A stretch of DNA of 64,000 nucleotides from Epiperipatus broadwayi (taxonomy: Eukaryota; Onychophora; Udeonychophora; Euonychophora; Peripatidae). The stretch lies in contig JAQFVV010000001.1 in NCBI GenBank assembly GCA_028023455.1, forward strand, positions 21,373,401 through 21,437,400, given 5' to 3'. A model generated the notes under the pieces. That model had not been told where the DNA came from. It ran no database searches and saw only the letters and a list, made by a program, of their open reading frames with translations. Shown here piece after piece: positions 45,901 through 58,100 of this stretch. Numbering within the stretch: the stretch's first letter is position 1; each line of letters starts with the position of its first letter. A program made the translations under genes and the position numbers.

Positions 45901-47318
45901 TGCATATTTTAATAAGACATGTAGTATGACATTATATCGGAAGGAAATAAGTGGTTATAATATAATAATTGTTATTGTATTACAAAGTTAAATCAGTTTA
46001 TACATTAATTGATCTTTGAGTAATATTAATGGTACATTTAATACATACTAGTACATTATAATATAAATAGCAGTAAGACTTAAGTGAAATAGCATTTTTA
46101 ATTATTAAAGTTTGTTTATTTACATACATGCTACATGAATGATATCTTACATAAAACCTTTTCTTATATTAATTGATAACAAATGATTTTTTTGTATTAA
46201 AATTAAAGTCATAAACTTAATTAAATGTTATTGATAGAACATTTAATAAATGTATAAATTATCTACTTATGATTATGGAAATAGTAACAGTGTAAAAAAC
46301 TTGTATTATTATTTTTCTTATTTTTGTTTTATTTTCTTTAGTTCCATTTGTAAATGTAAATAGTGTAAATAAGTTATATGTTAAAGTTGATGTAAATAAA
46401 TTTGTTAAGTTTTTTTTAAAAGTGTGTCGAATTCATTATTTTACACCACAGCATTTGACAACAGATAATTTGAATAAACATAATATTTGCACAATATGAA
46501 TTTATTATTTTATTATTTGAGAAAGAAACACAATATTTTCTTAATATAATTTATAGTAATTGATTGACATTAACATATGATATTACAATGGTCATAAAGT
46601 AATTATAATGCACAATATAAGAGTATAAGATTATTTATTGCCACAAATTGTTAAATTATAAGATTTTAGTATATTTTTTTAAAATTAAGATACTATATGG
46701 AAATGAAAGACATGTATATGATTTACTTATTTTCTTAGTGATTAATATTGTAATAAAATAGATAAGATTAAGCTATACACTAAAGATTATTATTGTCAGT
46801 TATTGTTATTAGAATAAGTTAGGTGTATTTAGGTTTGATATTAAATCCCTTATCATTCCTATCTACATGAATTATTATTACTTTAAGATAATTAGAAGAA
46901 CCTGAGATCGTTTAATTATATTTCCTTAACAAAAGATTGAGATTTATTTATCTATTATTATTAAAGATAGTTCATTTATAAAAGTCATAAGAATGCTGTA
47001 GAGTTAGGAATGAGATAATGAAGAGGTAATAGTATTCTTATGCCATTGAGACAGTGTCTTGGAAAGACATTGGCTCAATGTAAATCTAATTACCAATTGT
47101 AACTTCACTTTACAGTCTCATGATTTTAGTAAATATTTATTTAATTAGTACATAATATTGAACTATATTAATTTTTGATAAGTTTGTAATAAATCTGATA
47201 AGTTATAATATTATAAAAAATATATTAAAGATAGTTGTACATATTTTAGCTGAGCATAATGATTTGATTGAGCTAGTCTTATTTTAAATTATATCATATA
47301 TCGAGAAGTGAGGGTACA
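42995..47318 (+). repeat. 3' LTR (4.32 kb)
   Basis: Begins TGTGCCCTTTTG and ends GAGGGTACA, the partner of 29042-33373. Differences are a few percent at most by eye (not computed). It carries the same TATA box (43965) and leader ORF (44200). Confidence 0.95.
44200..44331 (+). CDS. Small leader ORF in the 3' LTR (43 aa)
   Basis: Copy of the ORF at 30248-30379, same length and frame. The visible changes near the start are a Lys to Arg at residue 2 and a Glu to Lys at residue 16. Coding status unproven. Confidence 0.35.
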   Translation: MRTSYKDKIYWRLYTKNLTNAGLTRRVSRCLKIIRWTLYKFKS

Positions 47319-47340
47319 ATATATATATATATATATATAT
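47319..47340. repeat. (TA)n flank of the LTR element
   Basis: A TA run directly after the 3' LTR, partner of 28957-29041. Confidence 0.9.
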
Positions 47341-47640
47341 GGTTTTGTTTTTTGTTTTTATTTTTTTTTTTCTGATGAAAACCAGTCCTCTGGTTGAAAT
47401 ATAATATTATTTATTGGATTTATAAGTCTTTTTTTGTTTTTATATGTATTTCCTTTGGTTAGTTTGTTATATATATATATATATATATATAGTGTAGTTT
47501 TTTTTGTAGTTATTTACACTTGAGAAGTCTGCTTGTAGCAGTGAAACCTTTGATTGTGTTCTAATTATTTTCTTGGCTAGTCTGGTCGAATTTTGGAATT
47601 TGGGGTAATTTTATTATTTATTGAGTAGTTTAGCTTTATG
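47341..47640 (+). mobile_element. Probable 3' part of the split PLE, with hammerhead-like motifs
   Basis: Non-coding DNA with two hammerhead-like segments (47372-47399 and about 47518-47547) separated by a (TA)n run (47467-47491). The PLE endonuclease fragment ends just before the left (TA)n at 28957, so this segment is best explained as its 3' untranslated end, pushed 18 kb away by the LTR element. Confidence 0.45.
47372..47399 (+). ncRNA. Degenerate hammerhead ribozyme motif
   Basis: A perfect CTGATGA core, a stem II (AA plus CCAG pairing with CTGG plus TT, one bulged A, TCCT loop) and GAAA. A weak stem III (ATA with TAT) can follow, but stem I does not close, because the upstream side is a T run. 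Probably an inactive relic. Confidence 0.45.
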
Positions 47641-47644
47641 CTTG

Positions 47645-47710
<66 letters not shown>
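47645..47710. repeat. (TA)n microsatellite
   Basis: About 65 bases of TA directly left of the RTE LINE. Confidence 0.95.
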
Positions 47711-47713
<3 letters not shown>

Positions 47714-50700
47714 TGCAGAAAGGAGTTTGCTATTTTTGATTCCTCTTGGAGGCCTTAAAGGAACCGAGCAGGGAAAATTCCTAATGTCCACTCCATACGT
47801 TCTTGTCGTTGCAGCTGTTATTACTATGTGATTATTCATATAGTATATGAACATGGATGGGCTGCTCACCAACACATATTATCCAGCATGGTGAGTTTAT
47901 TGGCTTTTTACCTCTGAGTTTAAGATCAAGAAATACCATGGTCTTTTTTCTCAGTGCCTGATAAGGCAGAATGAATGTTTGTGTAAATGATAAATATTTT
48001 TCCAATACATATATACAATTATGACAGACAAAAATAAAGCATGGCCCTTATTCCCAGGAGGCTGTAAAGTCACCAGCCAAGGCAGCGGTTGGTGGCTGAA
48101 GGCGGAGGGTGCTAAGAATCCCCTGATTGTGGTCCCAGGCTGCCATTTGATCACGACTTTTTATTTAGGTAGTTACAACTGCAGATCACTTTCAAGTGAA
48201 GGAAGATTGCAAGAATTAGAAGAAGAACTGTCTTATATTAAATGGGACATTATTGGACTTTGTGAAGTTAGAAGAAAAGGAGAAGAAACAATTGATTTAA
48301 AAAGTGGACATATACTCTATTATAAAGGCACACATATTGGAAATACAAGTGGAGTAGGATTCATTATAAATAAAAAGTGGAAGAACAATATTGTGGAGAT
48401 TGATGGTGTATCGGACAGAGTGGCAAGATTAGTTATACAACTTAATAGCAGATACCAAATGCAGATAATTCAGGTTTATGCCCCAACAAGTTCTCATAGT
48501 GATGAAGTAGTAGAAGATTTTTATATGGATGTACAAAAGGCTTTTGATCAGAGTAAACAACATTTTAAAATTGTTATGGGAGACTTTAATGCTAGAATTG
48601 GTAGACAAATGAAAGATGAAATTGCTGTAGGTAATTTTGGTTATGGTAATAGAAATGAGAGAGGACATAGACTTGTGGAGTTTGCAGAAAAAGAAAAACT
48701 TTATATTATGAATTCATTTTTTGAGAAAAATGTTAAAAGGAAATAGACATGGAAGCATCCAAATGAAGGTACAGCAGAATTGGATTATATTTTGACTAAC
48801 AGAAAATACATATTTCAAGATTGTAATGTTCTTAATAAATTTAACACAGGAAGTGATCATCAATTAGTAAGGTGTAAGTTACGTGTTAATGTAAAACTAG
48901 AGAGACAAAAATTATTAAGAAAAACAATATTTACAGTTGATATTCCTAATCTTCAGAAACATTCTAATGAATTTAAATTAGAACTTACAAATAGGTTTCA
49001 AGTGTTAGGAGATTTTGAACATGATTCAGATTTGAATGAAATTAATATGAAAATAACTGATACACTTTTAAAAACTGCAACAAACATAGCTGGTAGAAAA
49101 AAGCAGCAATTGACTAATAAAATTTCTACTGAGACTAGAGAATTTATGAAGAAAAGAAGGAATATGAAGATATACAAAAATGATGTATTAAAAAGAATTG
49201 AATATCTCGAATTTTGTAAAATGATACGGAAAAGAGTTGAAAATGATATAAGAAAGTATAACTGTGAAATAGCAAGGAAAGCTGTAGAAGAAAATAAAAG
49301 TCTCAAAAATGTTAAACAACATTTTGGTATTGGTAGGAGATTTATATCTGCAATAAGAAAAAAAGATGGAATTATTACTAAAAAGAGAGATGACATCATG
49401 AAATTGGTAGAAGATTTTTATCAAGAATTATATAGTAATAAAGAACAAGTACCTCCTATATCTATTACATCTTCCAAATTACCCAGAATTTTAAATGAAG
49501 AAGTGAGACATGCAATTAAGTGTATGAAGAAAAGAAAGGCTCCAGGAAATGATGGAATTATAATTGATATATTAAAAGAAGCAGGTGAAGAAATAAAAAC
49601 AATTTTAGCAAAGTTATATACCAAATGTCTAAATGATAAAAATGTACCGGATGATTGGAAGAATGCAGTAATAATATTAATATTTAAAAAAGGTGATAAA
49701 GAAGATATTAGAAATTACAGACCTATCAGCTTTTATCAGTTTTATATAAAATTTTTACCGAGATAATTACAACTCGTCTACAGAGAACTTTGGATTTCCA
49801 CCAACAAAGAGAACAAGCTGGATTTAAAAGTGGTTTTAGTACAATAGATCATATCCAGGTATTGAGAGAAGTCATAGAAAGGACAAAGGAATATGAGTTG
49901 TCATTATGTTTTGGATTTGTAGATTATGAAAAGGCATTCGATTCTATACACATTTCTTTAGTGATTAAAGCATTGGATCATCAAGGTATAGATCCAGGAT
50001 ATTGTCATATTTTAAAGAATATTTATAAAAATGCAACAGCAACAATTAGATTACATAATGATACTGGAAAAATCAACATTGAGAAAGGTGTAAGACAAGG
50101 TGACTTCATATCTCCAAAACTCGTTACAGCTGTGCTGCAAGAAGTATTTTGTGGATTAAAATGGGAAACTAAAGGAGTGAAAGTAAATGGAGAGTATTTA
50201 AGTCATTTAGATTTCGCAGATGATGTAGTTGTTTTTGCAAATAATGCTTCAGAGCTGCAGGAAATGTTGCAGGAATTAGCAGATGAAAGTAGAAAAGTAG
50301 GACTAAAGATAAATTTTAAAAAACTAAAGTAATGTTTAATCGATTTGCTCAAAATATGAAAATAAAGATTGATTATGAAGAATTAGAAGAAGTTAACAGT
50401 TACAAATACCTTGGTCAGATTATTAATACAGATGGAAATATAATGGAGGAAATTAATCATAGAATTAAACTTGGTTGGAGTGCTTTTGGTAGAAATAACT
50501 TGATACTAAAAGGAAATATGCCTATGTGTTTGAAAAGGATGGTTTTTAACAAATGTGTTTTACCAGTTCTTACTTATGGATCTGAGACTTGGACACTTAA
50601 TAGAAGAGCAATACAGAGACTTCAGACCACTCAAAGGAGTATGGAGAGATGTATGTTGGGAGTAACAAGAAGAGATCGAAAATGCAATGTATGGGTAAGA

Positions 50701-50976
50701 CCACAAACAGGTGTTACTGACCTTATTGAAAAAATTAAAAGATTGAAATGGAGTTGGGCTGGACATATTGCTAGAAGAGATGATAATAGATGGACAATTG
50801 AAATTTTAAACTGGATTCCAAGAGATTGTAAAAGACCCAGAAAGAGACCACATGTGAGATGGATGGATGAAATAAGAAAATGTGCAGGGGTGTTGTGGAA
50901 AAGAGCAGCTAAAGATCGGAGAAGATGGATTAAACTTGGAGAGACCTTCATCCTGCAGTGGATTGATAATGGTTGA

Positions 50977-50977
<1 letters not shown>
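47711..50977 (+). mobile_element. RTE-type non-LTR retrotransposon, nearly full length
   Basis: An element of about 3.3 kb between two (TA)n tracts, with one ORF2-like coding region (48021-50976), a short 5' part and almost no 3' untranslated region. The stop at GGTTGATGA runs straight into the TA tail, and short 3' ends with simple-repeat tails are typical of RTE LINEs. Confidence 0.8.
48021..50976 (+). pseudogene. RTE ORF2: AP endonuclease plus reverse transcriptase, three lesions
   Basis: The coding region is in four open pieces: 48021-48746, 48780-49766, 49790-50332 and 50332-50976. The AP endonuclease is seen in GSYNCRSLSSEGRL, LCEVRRKGEE, QVYAPTS, VMGDFNARIG and [11 protein letters not shown]. 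The RT has [15 protein letters not shown], motif A in FVDYEKAFDSI, motif B in GVRQGDFISPKL and motif C in FADDVVVFAN. The C-terminal part has NSYKYLGQIINTDGN, SETWTLNRRAIQRL and WAGHIARRDDNRW. Lesions: an in-frame TAG at 48744-48746 where the family has tryptophan, one missing base near 49731, and one missing base in the A run near 50315-50320. The product would nick the target and reverse-transcribe its own RNA. The true start is uncertain; residues before about 50 may be untranslated leader. Confidence 0.9.

Positions 50978-51059
<82 letters not shown>
50978..51059. repeat. (TA)n tail of the RTE LINE
   Basis: About 80 bases of TA following the ORF stop. Confidence 0.95.
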
Positions 51060-51062
<3 letters not shown>

Positions 51063-51828
51063 CATAATCATTTTAAATGTTTCTACAATGAATAACATGC
51101 AATTTTACTTCACTACATGACAATACTAGAATAAGAAAGTGAATCAACTTTTTTATTGATCCTTTATGTATTTAAATAATAATGTCTTTAATAATGATGG
51201 CATAAAATGTGAACATTAATCAATTCAATTATTTTATTGTTTTTATATTAATCTAACATATTGATTTGTTTTATTAGTAAAGTAATTTTTTTTTCTTTCT
51301 TTTTTATTTTAACTTTGTAATAAACATTAGACGATCTATAAAGTAATTCACAAAACATATATATATATATATATAACTTTAAATACAATCACTACATTAA
51401 ATAAGACACACTCCTATTCAATACATGACAATTCTATAATAAAAAATTAATCCTTTTCTCATTGGTCTATTTTGAATATAAAGTAGATTATCTTTAACAC
51501 TTACAGAAGAAAGTATGAATATTAATCAATCCAATTACATTATTAAAAAAAAGAAATTTTTTTATTTCATTAATAAAAAAATCAATTTGTTAGATCAATA
51601 TTAAGATTATTGGATTAACTAACATTCATGCTTTCTGCCATTAGTGTTTAAAACAATCTCCTTTATATATAAAGAATACCAATTAGAATGTGATTCATTT
51701 TCTTATTGTAGTATGGTCATGTACTTGAGATGAAAGTGTGTATTATTCACTGTAGCAGTATTTAAAGTGATTGTATTTAACATTATATATAGTCACATTG
51801 TTAATTACTTTATTAGATATATATATAT
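51060..51828. repeat. AT-rich region with loose inverted repeats
   Basis: AACTTTAAATACAATCACTA near 51376 returns approximately inverted near 51765-51782, and a block near 51105 resembles one near 51410. This suggests a decayed foldback element around a (TA)n run at 51358-51375. No coding content. Confidence 0.35.
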
Positions 51829-51976
51829 ATGTCATATTATTATTACTATTTGCGGGATATTCCGTGTAGTGAGAAAGAGGACGCTCTGAGGAAGGTACTT
51901 GATATTGTACTGAAACGTCAGCATTTAGCTTTCTCACTACACGGAATATCCACAAATAGTAATAATAATATGACAT
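51829..51976. repeat. Long hairpin element with hammerhead apex
   Basis: The left arm (51829-51877) is the near-perfect complement of the right arm (51929-51976), with one or two mismatches such as TTTGCGGG against CCACAAA. The 51-bp apex holds a full hammerhead core. It is flanked by AT-rich DNA with TA runs. Confidence 0.85.
51883..51922 (+). ncRNA. Type I hammerhead ribozyme
   Basis: Stem I inner helix GCT (51883-51885) pairs with AGC (51920-51922). Outside is an internal loop (AGGAC against ATTTAG), then the long outer helix GTGAGAAAG with CTTTCTCAC, continuing about 45 bp. Core CTGAGGA (51886-51892) matches CUGANGA. Stem II is AG plus TAC against GTA plus CT, with one bulged G. GAA (51912-51914) is followed by a minimal stem III, AC-GT with no loop, and C (51919) is the predicted cleavage position. 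Very short stem III is known in PLE-type hammerheads, which may act as dimers. Confidence 0.7.
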
Positions 51977-52095
51977 CTTTTATCCGTGAAAACATTAGAA
52001 TTAACATATATATATAAATTAAAATGTGCATAAAGCTATATTGGAATTAAATACAAGAATTAAAAGTAAATGGAAATATTACCTATTTTTTTTAC

Positions 52096-52193
52096 AAAGT
52101 TTCAAATTAACAGACAAAAATTAAAAAAATCCTTTTCTATATATATTTTTTTTTAAATCTTTTTCTGTCTGCTTAATTTGGAACTTTGTAAAA
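52096..52193. repeat. Small inverted repeat
   Basis: ACAAAGTTTCAAATTAACAG faces CTTAATTTGGAACTTTGTA across a T-rich spacer. Confidence 0.6.
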
Positions 52194-52700
52194 CAGGTAC
52201 TACTGATGGAAATTTTAACAGTAAGTAGTGTGATACACACAAGTGAGCACTTTTAAGTATTTTATTGCAGGGCATAGGATTTTACAGAGCAATAAAGAAA
52301 ATAAACCCATGAAATCAGTCACCGGTGATCAAAACTTATAATGGTTTTTTTTCCCTTGAATTATTTTTAATACTATTGACTATTAAATGCATGAATATAT
52401 GAATGAATAGATTACTATTTGGAATTCTAAAAGAATATTCATAAATTTGTTTAAAAAATAAATTTGAATCCAGATCAATAATATGAAAAACAAATTAATT
52501 AATCACTAAACCAGAAGATTTATTAATACTTATAATATTATTATATAAAAAAGTTATTTTTAAGCTTTGATATGAAAATATTTTTAGTTATGATATATAA
52601 TTATTTAGTTTACAAACTTGTTTTTATTTTTTCTATTGAAAAAATTAATAATTATTGGGTTTTAACGTTAGTTCTTGTAACTACTTTTACTTAATAATTT

Positions 52701-52917
52701 ATAAGCGGGATTCGAACTCGGACATAAAGCTGAACATTGATTATATATATGTGTGAGGATAGTAATCTAGACCAACTGATGATTGCTGGTTTAGCATGAA
52801 ATACGTATATTGGTGATTATTTATCTTTTCAACATGTATGTGATTAAGTAGATCAGCAATATGAGATGGCACTGAGAGTGGTGGGTCGTGTGAAAGTCTG
52901 AGTTCGAATCCCGCTTA
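52701..52917. repeat. B-box-ended element, copy 3
   Basis: A 217-bp element with about 23-bp terminal inverted repeats: ATAAGCGGGATTCGAACTC on the left and GAGTTCGAATCCCGCTTAT on the right. The right end is a very good tRNA B box (GTTCGAATCC). The interior (CTGGTTTAGCATGAAATACG, then the TTGGTGATTATTTATCTTTT block) matches the right half of the copy at 10020-10452. Confidence 0.75.
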
Positions 52918-52929
52918 TATTACATATAT

Positions 52930-53534
52930 AAATACAGGTTTAAGCCTGTATAATGTATTAATAATTTATAAAGATTGCTATAAAAAAAACTGATATAGAA
53001 TTTTATGTATTATTACTTTTTATATAAAATGTATTTGTTATTATTTTCATAACATATAGTTATATGTCTTTATTGAAATTGCATGTTTTATTTCTAACAT
53101 GCATATGTTGTTGTTGTTGTTGTTTTTTTAAAAAAATCTATACTCATCAGATTAGTGTTATCATGAAAATAATTATCTAATCTTACTACGAATAAGGTAA
53201 TATTAACAGAAAATTATTTTGTAAATAGATCTATAAACTTATTTTTATGTATAATATTTGATACAATATCTTGCGATTATATTGTTTTAACATATTTCGT
53301 TTTTTATTAAAAATTTTACAAAAGAAAAAATCATTTTTCATGATAAAAGATTTTAAAATGAGATCATTGCATAATGTAAAAAGTATTAAAAAATAATTAT
53401 ATTTACTACTATATAGTCTGCTTCATGTTTACAAATATGACAGATAAAATTAAATTGTGTTCATTATATATAGATGCAGCAATTGGAATTAAAGATCGGC
53501 AATACTAAGAATTGCTTATTTACAGAAGTAGATC
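52930..53534. other. AT-rich spacer, no gene recognised
   Basis: A short (TTG)n run near 53106-53124; otherwise nothing seen. Confidence 0.5.
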
Positions 53535-53968
<434 letters not shown>

Positions 53969-54751
53969 AGCCTTTTGTTTATTACCATCTATAAACCAAA
54001 TATAATAAACTGAAGTAATTGTGGAAAACTTTTTTTGTTTATGTAAGAAAAAGTTAAAGGTTTTTATTTGTGAAAGTAATGGCTATATGGCTCAAAAGCA
54101 ACATATATAGAGACAGTTTGTGTTTGTATGGAATGTCTATTACTAAAGAGTTGATGAGAATTAAGATTGAATCAATTGTCAGTAGCTTTAGTTAACAGTT
54201 TCTTTCTAGAGAATAGGTTTGAGGTTATGGGGGATTATAGTGAATATTTATGTTTATGATTATCAGAAATTATAATTGATTTTATGCTTGTAATTATAAG
54301 AAATTATGATGGATATTTGTGTTCATATAATCTGAATAATCAGTTTGCTATTGGATGGTCTGCACATGGGTGTGTGTGATACAGATATATGGGTTTGATT
54401 TTTTTTTCCTTTCCTTTATAAAAATTTGACATAATTTTCTATATTATTTAAAATGTAAATCTAAATAAGAAATTATTTAGATTCAATGAATGTAGCCTTT
54501 GTTTGACAAGAAAAATGTTAGTAGGCTTAATTTTTTTGATTAGAGTTTCGTTGACTAAATTTTATAAATTGGTCATTAATGTGTTAATTAAAGAGCTCTG
54601 GTTTCAGATCAAACAAAGTTATTAAAGGGGTAACACCTTAGAAAGAGTTATTGTTCATTCTGAGTGGGGATTTTTTTGATTAGACTTGAAGAGAAACCAC
54701 TGGGGGGGGGGGAGTGAAGATTTAACATCTGTTTTCTTTTTTCTTTTATCA

Positions 54752-54758
54752 TATAAAA
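54752..54758 (+). promoter_or_regulatory. Possible TATA box of the second LTR
   Basis: TATAAAA in ATCATATAAAAACTGG, 786 bp into the LTR and about 220 bp ahead of the leader ORF, close to the arrangement in the first LTR. Confidence 0.35.
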
Positions 54759-54973
54759 ACTGGAAAGAGAAAAGTAAAGGGGAAGAAACTTTTGCTGATT
54801 GAGAACTGAGCTAACTAACTAAAAAAAAATTAATATCTCTAAAGGTATTTTTTTTTCTCCAAGTTTTTAATTTTCTTTCTCAGAATTTGATAATGAAATT
54901 AAGTTGTATAACCAAAATATGAATTTCTAATTAATCCAAAAATGATGCATATCTCTTTTTCTCAAAATTAATC

Positions 54974-55162
54974 ATGAAGAAGTCAACTTTTGATAAGATA
55001 TTTTCTGTTGAATGTCACAATTCATCCAGTCTGCTTATAAAATTTCCTGCAAGGAGAGAATTGTCAAATTTCTTTTATCAAATTAAAAGACCAATTCAGA
55101 TTATAATAATTATATGGCTCTTTAAAATTCCGTTTAAAGAACTGCAGCAATCTTCTGTATAA
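54974..55162 (+). CDS. Small leader ORF of the second LTR (62 aa)
   Basis: Begins MKKSTFDKIFSVECHN; six of its first ten residues match the leader ORF of the first LTR (MKTSYKDKIY). The start is preceded by AATC and reads ATGAAGA in both. It ends with a hydrophobic IQIIIIIWLF stretch and has no known domain. Expression is unproven; it could act as an upstream ORF. Confidence 0.35.
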   Translation: MKKSTFDKIFSVECHNSSSLLIKFPARRELSNFFYQIKRPIQIIIIIWLFKIPFKELQQSSV

Positions 55163-58100
55163 TGTTTTAAAAAGAGTTAATTCATGTTAGTAATCAGAAA
55201 CTGCTTATTGCCTATAATTTGAACCTTTAAATGGAAAGAAAGAGGAAAGGAGAACAAAGTGAATTCAAACCCAGGGAGAACTCATCAACTGGAAGGTAAT
55301 CAACAGAACTTTTTAAAATTTATTAACTATCCTGTATCTACATTTTGATTTAAATAATTATTTACAATTTTGATTTAACTTGATTCAAATGATTGTCTGT
55401 GTGTTCTATACACATTTAATTAAAATAACTGTGACTGCCATTGTATAGCTATCTCAGGTAAAATGAACTAAACATATTTATAGATTAATGGGCAGTGGAA
55501 GGAAAAGAAGTTTAAAGAGACTATCTGTAATGTTGATATTTATTCTTTATTTTATTTCATTTATATAATATATCATTTGTTTTTTTTGTTATTATTATAT
55601 TTCATTTTGTTTATATGCTATGTCACACTCTGATCACTAGATTATTTAATTTAATATTTTGTTTATGTTTAAAATGTGTGAAGGAAAGAAAAGAAAATGA
55701 TTTTGATACCATTTAAGTATAGATGCTCACGTAAATTTAGACTTAAAAGTAAAGAGAGAAATGATATAAATATTTTATTATTCTTAACAAAATTTTAATT
55801 TGTGCTTAATAGTAGATATGAAGAATGAGAGGATGGTCATAAAACCCATTATTATGCTGTGAGTGTTGATCTGTTATTGATATAGATATTGGGTATGTTG
55901 TTGGCTTGACTGGTTAAAATTGAAATAATTCATATATGTATTGATTTGGGATCTGGTTAGTCTTTGTCATTTATCTAGGCTGGAATCGATGTATGTGTGG
56001 GTATATTTAAAGCTATAAATGCTTGTCATTACTAATGTAAAGTAATCCTACCACCCAATAGATGGGAAATAGCTGTCTCCTGATTTAGATACCGTGGCAG
56101 TTGGAGGACTAAGTTTCTCTCCATTTATTTTATTAAGATAGGGAATTATTAATAAAGTTACTGTTTATTTGTAGAAAATGTTTTGCATGCCAATATAGAG
56201 AGTAGGTGTCTAGGCAGAAGTTCTTTACACAATTCTGGATCTTAGGAAAGATCTCTCTCTGGCTCAAGCAAATAGTTTAAGTTTGAAGTTGATACTGTTG
56301 TTGTTGTTTTTTAATTTCTCTTACCAAGATGTGCGCGTTATAAATACTGCATGGTGATGTGGGATATGAAGAGAGTTTTTCTTATGTGGGACAAAAGAAA
56401 ATTGCCCTGTAAGGATAAGGATTCAGTCAGATGTATATGTATGATGACAATGACAGGGATTTTAATTAATAAACTAACCGATCTGTGTTGATTTTTTTGA
56501 ATGATGGTAAATTGAGGTCGTCAAGCTGAGTGGACATACTGACCTAATTAAGAGATATACAGTCAAAACGTAAAGATCTGACAAGCATGAATGTAAAAGT
56601 GTGGGTTTTGAATTTAAACCCGTTTGCAAAATTAGTAGGGTAATTTTATGACATATAATCCTTTTTCATTGGAAATGTGAAAATTATTGCTTGATAAAAT
56701 GGTTTAGAAATGTAAGAGTATTTCACATTGTTAGTTAAAATAATTGAAGCAATTGTTTTGGAATAGTCCAATGGACAATGTTTACAATAAAAGGAGGGGG
56801 AAGTAGAGATTTGTAGGTTTTCTTCTCTTTCAAGATAAGTTTTCTTAAAGCTAAAAATATACGGAATTCTGTTTCCAGCGTTTGTATTTATTATTATTGT
56901 TAATTATTTATTTAATAAATGAATGGGTCAAAACAAGAAGTGAGTCATCGAAGAAATTAGTTGACTCAAGCATGTATTTGAATAATAGTCCTGAATAGAT
57001 CAGAAGCATATATTTGTGTAACAATATTATAATTTAGTGTGTTTTTGTTTTGATTTTATCATTATTGTTAATGTAATAAAGTTTACTATTGTTATAAGAT
57101 TACATTGTGTTTTGTGTTTTGGTGTTTCAAATATCTCCAGAATCTATATATCCAGCACCTATATTTAAGGTAATATTAGTTCATATTTAAAGTTAATTAT
57201 TCATTTTCTATTGATAATGTATTTCCAAGATCGATTTGCAGTAGTCATTATTATATTGTTCCCATATTCGATTCACATAGTTAATTTTATATTGATAATT
57301 TATTTCCATGATTAATTTACAGTATCAATTGTGTCTTGAATATTTCTATATTCGATTAATATAATTCATTTTATATAAGTCATTTTATAGACTTCATTTT
57401 CACACAATTTATTGTTATAATTAATTTACATAATCTGATTTTATGAATTATTTCAGTACGTTACTCTCATAAGTAAATTTTGATTGATTTATCTGATTGA
57501 TGTCCACGGTTTACTTCCATATTTTACTTTAGCAAAATAAAATTATTAAGGTTATTAATTAAAATAGATTAGAAATAATAGAATAAAATGACAGGGAATA
57601 GTTAAATTAAGTTTAATAAATTTAATCTTTTGATTCATAGTAATGTTGTGAATATTGGGAGCAGACATAAAATCCCTTTCCTGCTCTCGGTGTTTAGAGT
57701 GATTCCCACTATTGAACTTGTATTAAAATCTATTTTGGCATATATGGGATCATATCCATTACAGTGTAATCACTTATATGGGCACCTCTTGACAGATCTA
57801 GACCTTGAGAAAGAGCAGTTCAATTATTAATTTAAGAGCTAGTTTGGAAGTCAAGTAGCTTATTATAACAACATTATTATACTACAATAAATTATTATAC
57901 GATTATTAAAACAGGGATCATGAATTGATAGTTGATCTAGAGATATATGTGTATTTGGAGAAATAAGATTAGGAATTCTCAGATTAGAGAACATAACACA
58001 GACATTCCGTGTTATATAATTGTAGCTATTGAAAGTGATAGATGCTGAGAACAAAAAAACAAAGTAATGGAATTAGATGAGGAGATTATTTGTGATAAAT

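Larger units (their letters stand above)
29042..47318 (+). mobile_element. Ty3/gypsy-like LTR retrotransposon with giant LTRs
   Basis: A full element of 18.3 kb: 5' LTR 29042-33373, PBS 33391, gag 34063-36459, pol 36468-39740, small ORF 42395-42667, polypurine tract 42981-42994 and 3' LTR 42995-47318. Protease-RT-RNase H-integrase order places it in Ty3/gypsy. Without the nested PLE (39817-42302) it would be about 15.8 kb. Gag and pol are open and the LTRs are very similar, so the insertion looks fairly recent. It sits in a (TA)n tract, so the target duplication cannot be read exactly. Confidence 0.93.
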
